From positions 1-33,807 of the forward strand of contig NZ_JACVXC010000009.1 of the NCBI RefSeq assembly GCF_014596935.1: a stretch of DNA of 33,807 bases, written 5' to 3'. This DNA comes from Aestuariibaculum suncheonense (lineage in GTDB: Bacteria > Bacteroidota > Bacteroidia > Flavobacteriales > Flavobacteriaceae). Below the pieces are notes generated by a model. That model did no database searches, was not told where the DNA came from, and was given only the letters and a program-made list of their open reading frames with translations. A program made the position numbers and the translations under genes. Shown in pieces: positions 1-8,842 of this stretch (position 1 is its first letter; each line of letters starts with the position of its first letter).

Positions 1-26
1 GTCATCCTGAACTCGTTTCAGGATCC
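1..26. repeat. GTCATCC-type hairpin repeat
   Basis: The arms ATCCTGAA (4-11) and TTCAGGAT (17-24) are exact inverted repeats around a 5-nt loop. The element has the same layout as the ATTCCGCA/TGCGGAAT repeats elsewhere in the window (GTCA at the left end, ATCC at the right), but the stem sequence differs on both arms together. Confidence 0.8.
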
Positions 27-48
27 AGTTACTTTTTTTAGCGATGAA

Positions 49-164
49 AATCGACGTAGGAGATTCATGAACACCTTGAGTTAAAATATAGACTAGTGAA
101 TAAAAAAGTAAGGAGCTTCAAGAACCCTTAAATTAAAATATAGATTAGTGAGCTAAAAAAGTAA
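49..164. repeat. 53-bp tandem repeat, about two units
   Basis: One complete unit (102-154) starts AAAAAAGTAAGG and runs through a TTCAAGAACCCTTAAATT-like core to TAGATTAGTGAGCT. It is preceded by a diverged unit (about 49-101) and followed by a truncated one at 155. The same unit occurs about three times at 16443-16603 and once near 21793-21849, with matching entry (GTTACTTTTTT) and exit (GTAAATCCAT) sequences. Confidence 0.8.
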
Positions 165-215
165 ATCCATTTGTTTAAAACAGCAACAGCAAACTACGAC
201 TTCACACCTCACCTT

Positions 216-241
216 GTCACCCTGAGCGCAGTCGAAGGGTC
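216..241. repeat. GTCACCC-type hairpin repeat
   Basis: ACCCT (219-223) and AGGGT (236-240) form the outer stem around GAGCGCAGTCGA. An exact copy lies at 21661-21686. It belongs to the same structural family as the neighbouring GTCATTCC hairpin at 252-277. Confidence 0.75.
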
Positions 242-251
242 ACACCCCACT

Positions 252-277
252 GTCATTCCGCACTTGATGCGGAATCC
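252..277. repeat. GTCATTCC-type hairpin repeat (copy 1 of 6)
   Basis: The arms ATTCCGCA (255-262) and TGCGGAAT (268-275) are perfect inverted repeats with a 5-nt loop. Other copies: 16239-16264, 21697-21722, 21944-21969, 32993-33018 and 33617-33642. Most are followed by an ATTTGTTTAAAAC-like tail; here the tail is ATTTATCTAAG. Confidence 0.85.
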
Positions 278-505
278 ATTTATCTAAGCGCAACAACCCA
301 CAACCGAAAACAGACAACAGACGACTAACGTTTCACACCTCACGTTTCCCGTTTCACACCTCACGACTTACGTTTCACGTCTCAATTTTATCCTCATCTG
401 TTACCAGTCATCATCAGGGTATTCAAAATCGGGCTTCGACTCTGCTTAGCCGGACATTTTACTTAATAAATCAATGATAATAAGTCATGACTATGGGCTT
501 ATAAA

Positions 506-1918
506 ATGAAAATTAAGTATCTTCGAACCTGCATGAATCATATACAAACACCAATCATTCCCATAACGCAACAATTTGCCAAGCGCAAGGATGTTACTCA
601 TGACATCCATAAAGAAGCCCTGTGTGTGTATGTCGCGTTGGGATTTTTTTTAGGAGAGGATGCATTTTATAAAGACGAGCGGGTGCTGCAATCTGGGCGT
701 CAATATACCTTAGATGCTCAAAAGCAGGTCGTTTCTGAACAATCGTATTTTAAATGGTACCACACACCACGATCCATTTCCTTTAAATCGGCGCTCGATG
801 AGTATACCGATTTGTTTGAAGATATTGTAAAAAAACAGTCCTTATATCAACCGGTTATTTTACCACTTTCTGGCGGACTCGACAGCAGGACACAGGCGGT
901 AGCTTTAGATTATTTGAAGGTAGATGTAACAAGTTACTCATATAGTTTTAAAGGGGGGTATAAGGAGCATGCTTTAGGGAAAGCCATTGCTGATACCTGT
1001 GGCTTTAAGTTTGATGCTTTTGAAATTCCGGAAGGCTATTTATGGAAAAACATGGAAGAGCTCGCGCAGATAAATCATTGCTATTCCGATTTTACGCATC
1101 CCCGACAGATGGCGATTCTAAACGAGTTAAAGCAGATGCAGGGCGCATTTAGCTTAGGGCATTGGGGAGATGTATTATTTGATAGCGGTATTAAAACAAC
1201 AGAGGAAGATTTGTCGGTTGTAGATATCGTTTATAAAAAAATCGTCAAACCTGGCGGATTGGTTCTGGCGAGTATGCTATGGGAACAATGGGGATTGCAT
1301 GGTGGTTTTGAAGCTTATTTAAAAGCAAGGTTACAGGAGTTGTTAGATGACATTAATATTGAAAACAAAAGTGCGAAGGTAAGAGTGTTTAAATCGATGT
1401 ATTGGGCACCGCGCTGGACCAGTGTTAATTTGTCGGTGTTTCAGGAGGCGCACCCCGTTAATTTGCCGTATTATGATGACCAGATGTGTCGTTTTATCTG
1501 TGAACTCCCCGAGGCATATTTGGCGAATCGCCAATTACAAATAGAATATATAAAACAGCGTCATCCTGAGGTGGCTAAAATCACATGGCAGGCGCAAAAA
1601 CCCTATAATCTGTATAATTTTCATAAAAATAAATCCCCTTGGAATTTACCGTGTCGGGTAACACATAAATTGAAACGAAGTTTGAGTGAGTTGATGGGTC
1701 GTAAATGTATTCAACGTAACTGGGAATTGCAATTTTTGGGAAAGACCAATGATGAAACTTTGAAACATTATGTGTTTGATGAGGCGTTTTTAGAGTTTGT
1801 TGGAGGAGATACGGTGCAACATATTTATAATAAGTTTAACGGAGCAGAGGCGGTGAAATATGCACATCCCTTAAGTATGTTATTAACTTTGAGTGTGTGG
1901 AGACAAGGTGAAATGTAA
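506..1918 (+). CDS. Asparagine-synthase-like amidotransferase of a polysaccharide cluster
   Basis: Member of the Asn_synthase (PP-loop ATP pyrophosphatase) family. The ATP-binding motif SGGLDSR is at residues 122-128. Residues about 45-85 (GFFLGEDAFYKD and what follows) resemble only the tail of the class-II glutamine amidotransferase domain, and the N-terminal Cys nucleophile expected at position 2 is absent. At 470 aa the protein is shorter than AsnB (about 550-640 aa). An in-frame stop at 488-490 rules out an upstream extension, so the glutaminase part really is missing. Such proteins occur in surface-glycan loci and may amidate a uronic acid using ammonia or a partner glutaminase; that role is inferred from context. 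The second Met (residue 10) is an alternative start. A 213-bp gap with CACG-type sequence separates it from the next gene, so it may be its own transcription unit. Confidence 0.75.
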   Translation: MKIKYLRTCMNHIQTPIIPITQQFAKRKDVTHDIHKEALCVYVALGFFLGEDAFYKDERVLQSGRQYTLDAQKQVVSEQSYFKWYHTPRSISFKSALDEYTDLFEDIVKKQSLYQPVILPLSGGLDSRTQAVALDYLKVDVTSYSYSFKGGYKEHALGKAIADTCGFKFDAFEIPEGYLWKNMEELAQINHCYSDFTHPRQMAILNELKQMQGAFSLGHWGDVLFDSGIKTTEEDLSVVDIVYKKIVKPGGLVLASMLWEQWGLHGGFEAYLKARLQELLDDINIENKSAKVRVFKSMYWAPRWTSVNLSVFQEAHPVNLPYYDDQMCRFICELPEAYLANRQLQIEYIKQRHPEVAKITWQAQKPYNLYNFHKNKSPWNLPCRVTHKLKRSLSELMGRKCIQRNWELQFLGKTNDETLKHYVFDEAFLEFVGGDTVQHIYNKFNGAEAVKYAHPLSMLLTLSVWRQGEM

Positions 1919-1919
1919 G

Positions 1920-1978
1920 ACGTGAAACATGAAGCGAGAGATGTGAAGTGTGAGAAGTGGGACGATTCACGTTTCACG
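1920..1978. repeat. CACG-type simple sequence in both orientations, possible stem-loop
   Basis: Directly after the stop codon the strand reads CGTGAAAC (1921-1928), then purine-rich GAAG/TGTGAGAAG words, then GTTTCACG (1971-1978). The ends are an exact 8-bp inverted repeat with a 42-nt loop. It could act as a weak 3' stem-loop for the preceding gene. It is the same low-complexity sequence as in the four large gene-free regions. Confidence 0.55.
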
Positions 1979-2131
1979 ATTTCTGATTCGCGAATTAAGT
2001 TGTTGGTTATCAATGTAAAATGGATTTAAGTATTAAATAAAAAACATTAAATATCCATGATCAGACTTAATCATACAACGGAATGTTAATAGGATGTTCC
2101 ATGTGTCCTTAAAAATAATAAATATTAGCAC

Positions 2132-3046
2132 ATGAAAGTATCTGTTATTTTACCGGTGTATAACGGGGCCGGTACCTTAAAAGAAACCCTCGATAGTCTG
2201 GTCAACCAAACCTATCAGGATTTCGAGCTTCTGGCTTGCATTGATGGCACAAAAGATGCTTCTAAAGATATTTTAGAACAATACCGGAATCGGTTTAAGG
2301 TCTTGAGGATTTTAGAGAATACAACAAACCGAGGGCTGGGGCCTACTATGAATCGTTTGGTTACTGAAACACAGGGGGAATACCTCGCTATTGCCGAGCA
2401 GGACGATTATTATTATCCGGAACGTCTGGCCTTACAGGTTGCTGTGCTGGACAAGCAACCAAAAGTAGGTATGGTTTCAGGGATTGCCGAGTTTTGGGAC
2501 GGTGAGCGCGTTACCATGCAGTTTCCGGGATTACTGGTGCATGGCGGGCAGTATCCGGAAGGCGAAGCCATGTTTTTATTAAATTACAGGAAGCAGCTAA
2601 AAGTAGCTAACAGTTGTATGATGTTTAGAAAGTCTGTCCATATCGAAAATGGATTGTATTTTACCCAGCACCATCCCAGTATAGGGGTAGACTGGACTTA
2701 TGTGTTGCGGTTTTCTTTAGTATCCAGGGTTTATGGTTTGCATCAGGTTTTGGTACGTTTAGATAGAAGACAGAATAGAACCTCGGTAACGACTAAAACA
2801 GAGCAAATGTTTAAGGGGTCCAGAGAATTATTACGAAGTTTTGCCTATGAATATCCTGAGTTGATTTCAAAAAAAGATTTTAACTATGCCATGCGGGGGC
2901 AACTGTCAAAAGAAGTGAATCACTTGAGTGGCTTGAGGTTTGTTTTTGTGTCTTTGTTCTATGTGTTCAGGTATCCTTTCGATACCCGATTCAGACAAAG
3001 CTTGTTAAAACGCATAAAAATAAAGTTAAATAAAATATCGGTTTAA
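2132..3046 (+). CDS. Family 2 glycosyltransferase (GT-A fold)
   Basis: Transfers a sugar from a nucleotide donor to the growing lipid-linked repeat unit at the cytoplasmic membrane face. The N-terminus KVSVILPVYNGAGTLKETL is the classic GT2 nucleotide-binding opening. EQDD at residues 89-92 occupies the position of the metal-binding DxD-type motif (AIAEQDDYYYPERL). The 304-aa length fits a single-domain GT2. The C-terminal part (LRFVFVSLFYVFRYPF, about 270-285) is hydrophobic and may associate with the membrane. Donor and linkage cannot be told from sequence. It is separated by 213 bp from the gene before and 90 bp from the one after, so it may be read separately from the tight gene run that follows. 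Confidence 0.85.
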   Translation: MKVSVILPVYNGAGTLKETLDSLVNQTYQDFELLACIDGTKDASKDILEQYRNRFKVLRILENTTNRGLGPTMNRLVTETQGEYLAIAEQDDYYYPERLALQVAVLDKQPKVGMVSGIAEFWDGERVTMQFPGLLVHGGQYPEGEAMFLLNYRKQLKVANSCMMFRKSVHIENGLYFTQHHPSIGVDWTYVLRFSLVSRVYGLHQVLVRLDRRQNRTSVTTKTEQMFKGSRELLRSFAYEYPELISKKDFNYAMRGQLSKEVNHLSGLRFVFVSLFYVFRYPFDTRFRQSLLKRIKIKLNKISV

Positions 3047-3105
3047 GAGATTTTTAAAAGCTAAAAATGGTACCGAGAATTCAGTATTAATAAAAAAAGT
3101 AGTTA

Positions 3106-3113
3106 TATATTTA
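3106..3113 (+). promoter_or_regulatory. Candidate -7 box (TATATTTA)
   Basis: TATATTTA fits seven of eight positions of the Bacteroidota -7 element TAnnTTTG and lies 23 nt before the ATG at 3137, at the head of the tightly packed gene run. The same octamer precedes 11935 and 14323. No clear -33 TTG is visible, so this is tentative. Confidence 0.3.
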
Positions 3114-3136
3114 AGTTTAGGTCTATTTAAAATGTT

Positions 3137-4276
3137 ATGACAGCAGATCAAAAGAAAATAAAAATCCTATTTACCATCCCCAATTTTGATACGGCAGGAA
3201 GTGGTAAAGTGGTTTATGATCTGGTGAGAGGCCTAAACCCCGAGCGCTTTGAGGTACATATCGCCTGCCAGCATGATAGAGGCGCATTTTTCAAAGAGGT
3301 GGAGGCCTTAGGGATGCCAGTACATATAATCAACACGACTGTAAATTACAGACCCTATACAGCGTTATTAAAGCGATTAAAGCCTCTCATTCGTTTTTTT
3401 AAAGTACAGCAGTTCGACATCATCCATTCCTGGCACTGGAGCAGTGACTGGACGGAGGCACTTGCCGCAAGATTGGCCGGGGTGCCATGGATATATACCA
3501 AAAAGGCGATGAGCTGGGGGAATAAGCACTGGCATATAAGAAGTCTTCTGGCGCATTACATCATCACCATTAACGATCAGATGTATGATTTTTTCCCTTG
3601 GAAGAAACAGCAAAAACTAATACCACTGGGCATAGATACGCGCTATTATGCGCCGAAAAAGGTATTAGCCCCTGAAGCACCGGTTGAGGATGCTGTATTT
3701 CGTATCATTACAGTAGCAAATCTCGTGCCTGTAAAAGGGGTAGAGGTGTTGATAAATGCCCTGCACCAGCTGCAGGACGCGAAAGTGAAGTTAATGGTGT
3801 TAGGCGACGATACCGGCGATTATGGCCAGAATTTAAAAGCATTATGTAAAACGCTTGGGGTAGAGCAACAGGTAGATTTTTTAGGAAAACAACCCGATGT
3901 AAGACCCTATCTGGCAATGGCGAATGTATATGTAATACCAACCTTGAATGAAGGCAGACGAGAAGGGATGCCTATGGCTTTGGTAGAAGCCATGAGTATG
4001 GGGGTTCCGGTATTAGGTTCAGGTATTGCAGGTGTAAATTATGTGTTGAGAGGGTTTCCTGGTTTGTTATTTCAGGCAGGAAATGTAGAGGAGTTAGTGG
4101 AAAAATTGCGTGTAAGAATGCAGTGTTCTAAAGAACAAAATAGTAAATTGGGCCAGGCACTCAGGACCTATTGTGAAGAGCACTTTAGTTATAAGCTGTT
4201 TATAAAGCGGCATGAGACCTTATATCTGGATATTTTAGAAAAGAAGGTATCTAACCGCCAAGTTGAACATGTTTAA
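3137..4276 (+). CDS. Family 4 glycosyltransferase (GT-B fold)
   Basis: Retaining GT4 enzyme acting on a lipid-linked glycan at the inner membrane. The N-terminal Rossmann domain opens with KIKILFTIPNFDTAGSGKV, where TAGSGKVV is the glycine-rich loop. The C-terminal donor-binding domain carries RIITVANLVPVKGVEVLI (189-206) and the E-x7-E motif (E276 and E284 in EGMPMALVEAM). At 379 aa it has the usual length. HSWHWSSD (98-105) is the typical acceptor-side segment. It ends 3 nt before the next start and is probably co-translated with it. Substrate unknown. Confidence 0.88.
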   Translation: MTADQKKIKILFTIPNFDTAGSGKVVYDLVRGLNPERFEVHIACQHDRGAFFKEVEALGMPVHIINTTVNYRPYTALLKRLKPLIRFFKVQQFDIIHSWHWSSDWTEALAARLAGVPWIYTKKAMSWGNKHWHIRSLLAHYIITINDQMYDFFPWKKQQKLIPLGIDTRYYAPKKVLAPEAPVEDAVFRIITVANLVPVKGVEVLINALHQLQDAKVKLMVLGDDTGDYGQNLKALCKTLGVEQQVDFLGKQPDVRPYLAMANVYVIPTLNEGRREGMPMALVEAMSMGVPVLGSGIAGVNYVLRGFPGLLFQAGNVEELVEKLRVRMQCSKEQNSKLGQALRTYCEEHFSYKLFIKRHETLYLDILEKKVSNRQVEHV

Positions 4277-4279
4277 TAA

Positions 4280-5464
4280 ATGATGCCAAAAATGACCATT
4301 GCCTTAATATTGCCGGTACCTCCCGGGTATTCAGAAACCTTTTTTAAATCTAAAATAAGGGGGTTGCAGGATAATGGTTATAAAGTAATACTGGTAACGG
4401 CTGCAACGAAAGATAGGTTTAAAGACTGTAAACATGTGGTACATCCTAAGGTGTATAAATCGCTTATAAAACAAAGTCTGGCAATGCTTATTGTAGGCCT
4501 TGGCCTGTTGCCGCATATAAAGCAGGTGATCCGTTATGTGCGTCTGGAACGCAAGAATAAAACAACTTTAAAACGAATAATTGAAAAGGTTTATATTAAT
4601 GCGACCTTGTTAAAACTTAAGGCCGACTGGCTGCATTTTGGTTTTGCGACCATGGCCATACAACGCGAATTGGTTGCTAAAGCGATAAAAGCTAAAATGG
4701 CGGTGAGTTTTAGAGGATATGATATTAATGTATATCCCTTAAAAAATAAAGAGGTTTATAAGTTATTATGGAAAAACGTAGATAAAGTGCATAGTATTTC
4801 TAACGATTTATTACAGCGGGCTTATGCTTTAGGTTTGTCGGAAACAAAAAACTATCAAATAATTACGCCAGCTGTGAATATTAAAAACCTTCCTGTTTTG
4901 AGAGAAAGGGAATTATCAGCACCTTTAAAAATGGTTACTATTGCAAGATTACATTATATAAAAGGAGTAGACCTATTATTAGAAACAGCTCATATATTAA
5001 ACCAGAGAGGAGTCAATTTTATTTGGGAAATTATTGGAGGAGGTCAAGCACAGGATGAAGAACGTTACCTATACCAATGCTACAAATTAGGATTGAAAAA
5101 TAAAGTAAAATTCAAAGGTAAACTAGACCATAAAGAAACACTAGATGTTTTAGGTCAAACCGATTTATATATTCAAACCAGCTTGATAGAGGGGTTTTGT
5201 AATGCTGTGCTGGAATCTCAAAGTTTAGGAAAAATAAGTATTGCATTTGATACAGGGGGGCTTAAGGAAAATATCAAAGATGGAGAAACAGGCTTTTTAG
5301 TAAAACCAAATGACACCGTAGCTATGGCAAACATGATAGAGTATGTGATTGGACTTTCTGAGGCAGAAAAACAAAAAATGCAACAATTAGCTATTAGAAG
5401 AGTTAAACAACAGTTTAATATAGAGCAACAGCAACAAGCATTTGTTGCATTTTTTACCGCTTAG
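4280..5464 (+). CDS. Family 4 glycosyltransferase, WcaL/colanic-acid-type
   Basis: GT-B glycosyltransferase. The donor-binding half shows MVTIARLHYIKGVDLLLETA (218-237), IIGGGQ (251-256) and the E-x7-E pair E304/E312 in IEGFCNAVLESQSLG. The LHFGFATMA and FRGYDIN segments (118-126, 144-150) resemble the colanic-acid WcaL-type subgroup; this is my recognition of the pattern, not a search result. Three Met codons at residues 1, 2 and 5 make the exact start uncertain; MTIALILPVP (from residue 5) is the most family-like N-terminus. The downstream gene starts 4 nt after its stop if that gene begins at 5469. Confidence 0.83.
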   Translation: MMPKMTIALILPVPPGYSETFFKSKIRGLQDNGYKVILVTAATKDRFKDCKHVVHPKVYKSLIKQSLAMLIVGLGLLPHIKQVIRYVRLERKNKTTLKRIIEKVYINATLLKLKADWLHFGFATMAIQRELVAKAIKAKMAVSFRGYDINVYPLKNKEVYKLLWKNVDKVHSISNDLLQRAYALGLSETKNYQIITPAVNIKNLPVLRERELSAPLKMVTIARLHYIKGVDLLLETAHILNQRGVNFIWEIIGGGQAQDEERYLYQCYKLGLKNKVKFKGKLDHKETLDVLGQTDLYIQTSLIEGFCNAVLESQSLGKISIAFDTGGLKENIKDGETGFLVKPNDTVAMANMIEYVIGLSEAEKQKMQQLAIRRVKQQFNIEQQQQAFVAFFTA

Positions 5465-5468
5465 GTTT

Positions 5469-6524
5469 ATGAATGTGCATTACCCCGATTTTCATTATGA
5501 TAAAAATTACAGGTCGGAAACCTTTCCTTTGCTGCGCGCTTTTTTAAAAGGAAAAGAATTTACAGATCTGCAACGCATAGCGATGTATGGCGTTTCAAAT
5601 AAGGATTTTAATATCGTTAATGAGATTCATCAAGCAGAGGTTTGTGTTTTACCCATGTCATGGAATTATTATGTAAAAACAAAGCAGTTAAAATTAGCAC
5701 AAGACTATATTGAAAACTGCAAAAATGCTGATAAACAGGTCTGGTCTTTTGTGTCAGGAGACCATAGTGTAAAACATCCGGACTACGATCATGTTTTTGT
5801 ATTTCGGTTAGGAGGTTATAAGTCAAAGAAAAATTTGAATCATAAAGGGATGCCGGTGTTTATTGGCGATTATTTGTGTAAAAATGAGTTGTCAGAAAAT
5901 TATTTGCCCCAAAAATATAAAATCAAGCCGCTTGTTGGTTTTTGCGGACAGGCAAATCCATCCAGATTACAAGCGGGTTTCGATATCATAAAAAAAAGCT
6001 GGTTTAATATAAAGAGTAAAACAGGGTTAAGTTTTTATGAGCCGGAAGCCTTACTGGCCACCTCATATTTAAGAGCTAAGTTGTTACAGCAATTGAGCAA
6101 ATCTGAAGCGGTTTCAGATCAATTTATATTAAGGAAACGCTACAGAGCAGGTGTTTCAAAGGGAAAAGATACCCATCAAACCACCCTGGAGTTTTATAAT
6201 AATTTACTCGAATCTCATTATGTGTTGTGTGTTCGAGGTGGTGGTAATTTTTCGGTTCGTTTTTTTGAAACCTTAATGATGGGACGTATTCCAATATACA
6301 TACATACCGATGGCTTTTTACCCTTAAGCGACCAGATTGACTGGAAACAGCATGTGGTTTGGATAGACTCCAGTGAACAAGATAAAATTGTAGAAAAAGT
6401 AGTATCTTTTCACAGTCAATTAAATCCAGAACGATTAAAGTCGTTATCTGAAAGCAACAGAAAATTATGGGAAGAAAAATTGACGATGAAAGGCTTTTTT
6501 AAAACAGTTTCCAAGAGTATTTAA
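5469..6524 (+). CDS. Exostosin-like glycosyltransferase (GT47-type)
   Basis: Contains the C-terminal exostosin signature: CVRGGGNFSVRFFETLMMG followed by RIPIYIHTD (about residues 254-281 counted from this start), comparable to the RGNGNFSYRFFETL motif of bacterial exostosin-family proteins. I chose the ATG at 5469. An upstream in-frame ATG at 5442 would overlap the preceding gene by 23 bp and add a nine-residue N-terminus unlike the family. Length from here is 351 aa. Exostosin-family enzymes are inverting glycosyltransferases, in animals making heparan sulfate; in bacterial capsule clusters their sugar specificity is mostly unknown. Part of the same operon-like run; the next gene starts 10 nt later. 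Confidence 0.78.
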   Translation: MNVHYPDFHYDKNYRSETFPLLRAFLKGKEFTDLQRIAMYGVSNKDFNIVNEIHQAEVCVLPMSWNYYVKTKQLKLAQDYIENCKNADKQVWSFVSGDHSVKHPDYDHVFVFRLGGYKSKKNLNHKGMPVFIGDYLCKNELSENYLPQKYKIKPLVGFCGQANPSRLQAGFDIIKKSWFNIKSKTGLSFYEPEALLATSYLRAKLLQQLSKSEAVSDQFILRKRYRAGVSKGKDTHQTTLEFYNNLLESHYVLCVRGGGNFSVRFFETLMMGRIPIYIHTDGFLPLSDQIDWKQHVVWIDSSEQDKIVEKVVSFHSQLNPERLKSLSESNRKLWEEKLTMKGFFKTVSKSI

Positions 6525-6534
6525 TTGATATAAA

Positions 6535-7863
6535 ATGATATTTCATTTTTTAAAGTATATAAAACCAATTTGGTATTTTAATTTAAAACCAGAAGTTGAT
6601 TATGCTTATTTTCCTTCTGAAGAGTTATTAGATAAGTATGGTGTTGACTTGGCTTTAGATGCTAATTTTGTTAGTGATATAGCACAAAGGCGAGATTTGG
6701 CATGGAGAGGGTTTCAGCTGGGATGCATTCAAACGACAGGTGAAACGGGGATGGATATATGGCGTGATGAACATATACCTTTAGAGGATGAGTATTGCTT
6801 TTTAAGAAAATATTTCCACAAAGCCTGGGTGTTTTATGTATTGGTTATTAGGCTGACCTTATTTCATAATCCTCTTAAGGAGCTAAAGGCGTTTTTTAAA
6901 ACACAACATATTAAACGTTTGGCAATGTATAAAAATCATATTCCCTACAAGGACTATGAAAGTTTTGCAAGCGATTTAATAATTAAAAGGCCCTTGGTAT
7001 CCATTGTGATTCCAACATTAAACCGCTACGAATATTTAAAAAATGTTTTTAAAGATCTGGAGAGGCAGACTTATAAGCATTTTGAAGTGATTGTTGTTGA
7101 TCAAACCGATGATTTTAAAGAAGAGTTTTATCTAGGATGGAATCTGGATCTGAAGTACTGGCACCAAAAAGAAAAAGCCTTATGGCGTGCAAGAAATGAA
7201 GCCATAGCATTAGCTAAAGGCGATTACATTCTGCTTTATGATGATGATTCGAGGGTGGAGGTGAATTGGATAGAACAGCATTTAAAAACCTTGGATTTTT
7301 TTAAGGCCGATGTGTCAAGTGGGGTGTCTTTAAGTGTAGTGGGAGCAGAAATACCGGAACATTACAGTTATTTTCGCTGGAGCGACCAACTGGATACCGG
7401 AAATGTGTTACTAAAGAAAAGCATATTTGAAAAAGTAGGTTATTTCGATCGACAGTTTGAAGGCCAGCGTATGGGCGATGGCGAATTCGGACTGCGTTGC
7501 TATCTTGCTGGTTATAAAAATATATCGAACCCTAAAGCGAAACGTATGCATTTAAAAGCAGAGCAAGGCGGTCTGAGGCAAATGGGAAGTTGGGATGGTT
7601 GGCGACCTAAAAAGCTTTTTGGACCAAGACCAGTGCCTAGTGTATTGTATTTAACGAGAACCTATTTTGGAAAAATATTAACCCTTTATTTTGTGCTTCA
7701 GGGTATTATGCCTTCCTTAGTCTCGTATAAATTTAAAAATAGTAGAGTGTTGAAATTAATTTCATTTTGTTTAATTCCTTTATTTCTGCCTTTTGTTTTA
7801 GTTCAGGTTTTGATATCTTGGAGGCTGTCTACGCATAAAATGAATAAAGGCATATGGTGGTAG
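6535..7863 (+). CDS. Family 2 glycosyltransferase with long N-terminal extension
   Basis: The GT2 catalytic domain starts only at about residue 152 (RPLVSIVIPTLNRYEYLKN) and has the metal-binding DDD at 236-238 (LLYDDDSRVE). The acceptor half (LDTGNVLLKKSIFEKVGYF, then MGDGEFGLRCYLAG) resembles the galactosyltransferase C-terminal domain, with the ED/GD-type catalytic acid region. Residues 1-150 have no motif I recognise; they include a hydrophobic segment (WVFYVLVIRLTLF, about 98-110). The last about 60 residues contain another (LISFCLIPLFLPFVLVQVLI), so the protein is probably membrane-attached. The stop overlaps the next gene's start by 10 bp, indicating translational coupling. Confidence 0.83.
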   Translation: MIFHFLKYIKPIWYFNLKPEVDYAYFPSEELLDKYGVDLALDANFVSDIAQRRDLAWRGFQLGCIQTTGETGMDIWRDEHIPLEDEYCFLRKYFHKAWVFYVLVIRLTLFHNPLKELKAFFKTQHIKRLAMYKNHIPYKDYESFASDLIIKRPLVSIVIPTLNRYEYLKNVFKDLERQTYKHFEVIVVDQTDDFKEEFYLGWNLDLKYWHQKEKALWRARNEAIALAKGDYILLYDDDSRVEVNWIEQHLKTLDFFKADVSSGVSLSVVGAEIPEHYSYFRWSDQLDTGNVLLKKSIFEKVGYFDRQFEGQRMGDGEFGLRCYLAGYKNISNPKAKRMHLKAEQGGLRQMGSWDGWRPKKLFGPRPVPSVLYLTRTYFGKILTLYFVLQGIMPSLVSYKFKNSRVLKLISFCLIPLFLPFVLVQVLISWRLSTHKMNKGIWW

Positions 7864-8837
7864 TAAAGCCTTATGGTAAAGATTTAGAAAGCAGTCATGT
7901 GCGTTTTGCTAAAAAATACTGGACAAAAAGGAGACGATTTACTCCTGAATATATCTATTGGAAATTTCGAGGGCAAGACCAAGCTACATTAGAATCATTT
8001 TTATTGGCAGAAAAAGAAGGGGAGGTTATTGGCCAATTCGGAATCATACCTTGTCATTTAAAAGTAGATGAAAAAATTTATGATGCGCAATGGGCATGCG
8101 ATTTAATGGTAGATAAAACGGCCAGAGGACAGGGCGTCGCATATGAACTCTATGAATTTGCCCATAAAAAGGCTTCTGTTACCTTAGGCAGCGACCCTAG
8201 TCCGGCGGCAAGTAAGTCAATGCTAAAGAATGGTTATGTACTGGTCCCTGGGCCAAGGAAATTTATTTTTCCCGTAAAAATAGGCGAAGCTTTTAAGTTG
8301 AAAAAAGTAAATAGCAGTCTGTTGAATTATTGCTATAATCCTTTTTTATTTTTAATCCGATGCTTTCCAAAATCAGGATTTCAAAAAATCAGTAGTAAAG
8401 AGTATTTGAGTTTGATAAAAAGAGATTCGAATGAGTTTATGTATTGTGCTTATAATAAAGCCTTTTTAAATTGGAGATTTTCTTCTTTTAAATCTTATTA
8501 TTCAGGGATAGATTGTTATAAAAAAAATGCTGATAATTTTTTTTCCGGTTATATGAATGGACAGGTGTATTATATAACCGATTTTAATTGTTCTAATGTT
8601 AGGTTTTTTTTTGAAATTATTCATTTTATTTATTCTAAACATAAAGCTTCGCCTATTTTGAGAGTCAAGTTTTTTTCTAATAATTCGAAACTTTCCGGAA
8701 TATTACCTTTTTTAGGTTTTGTTAGATTTCGTACATTAACACAAATTGTATTATATACAACAAATGAAGCTATTTTGAGAGCTGTTAAAACGAAGAAGTT
8801 TTATTATACACTTTTAGATTCTGATGAAAATATTTAA
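7854..8837 (+). CDS. GNAT-family acyltransferase
   Basis: The acetyl-CoA pyrophosphate-binding loop R-G-Q-G-V-A is at residues 91-96, preceded by the strand AQWACDLMVDKTA, as in GNAT motif A. At 327 aa it is about twice a minimal GNAT; the second half (from about 190) would be a further GNAT-like or substrate-binding lobe, seen in acyltransferases of surface-glycan loci. It probably N- or O-acylates a sugar of the repeat unit; this is inferred from context. It overlaps the gene before by 10 bp. Its 3' half is strikingly AT-rich: bases 8581-8640 have 9 G or C out of 60. Confidence 0.72.
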   Translation: MVVVKPYGKDLESSHVRFAKKYWTKRRRFTPEYIYWKFRGQDQATLESFLLAEKEGEVIGQFGIIPCHLKVDEKIYDAQWACDLMVDKTARGQGVAYELYEFAHKKASVTLGSDPSPAASKSMLKNGYVLVPGPRKFIFPVKIGEAFKLKKVNSSLLNYCYNPFLFLIRCFPKSGFQKISSKEYLSLIKRDSNEFMYCAYNKAFLNWRFSSFKSYYSGIDCYKKNADNFFSGYMNGQVYYITDFNCSNVRFFFEIIHFIYSKHKASPILRVKFFSNNSKLSGILPFLGFVRFRTLTQIVLYTTNEAILRAVKTKKFYYTLLDSDENI

Positions 8838-8842
8838 TTAAT

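Larger units (their letters stand above)
1..505. repeat. Gene-free modular repeat region A
   Basis: No convincing gene is seen here. In order the stretch holds: a hairpin of the GTCATCC type (1-26); the start of a 53-bp-unit tandem array (about 49-164); an exit sequence beginning AATCCATTTGTTTAAAA (about 164-180); a GTCACCC-type hairpin (216-241); a GTCATTCC-type hairpin (252-277); and CACG-rich simple sequence (about 292-393). The same modules recur in the regions at 15715-16849, 21607-22226 and 32661-33807. The promoter of the first polysaccharide gene probably lies at 400-505, but I see no clear promoter box there. Confidence 0.85.

Noticed and set aside
49-164. CRISPR array
   Set aside because: The 53-bp units follow one another with no unique spacers, and no cas genes are in the window. 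The same applies to the 48-bp arrays.
5442-5468. Upstream start of the exostosin-like gene
   Set aside because: It would overlap the preceding gene by 23 bp and add LHFLPLRF, which is a frame-shifted reading of that gene's end; the ATG at 5469 is better.
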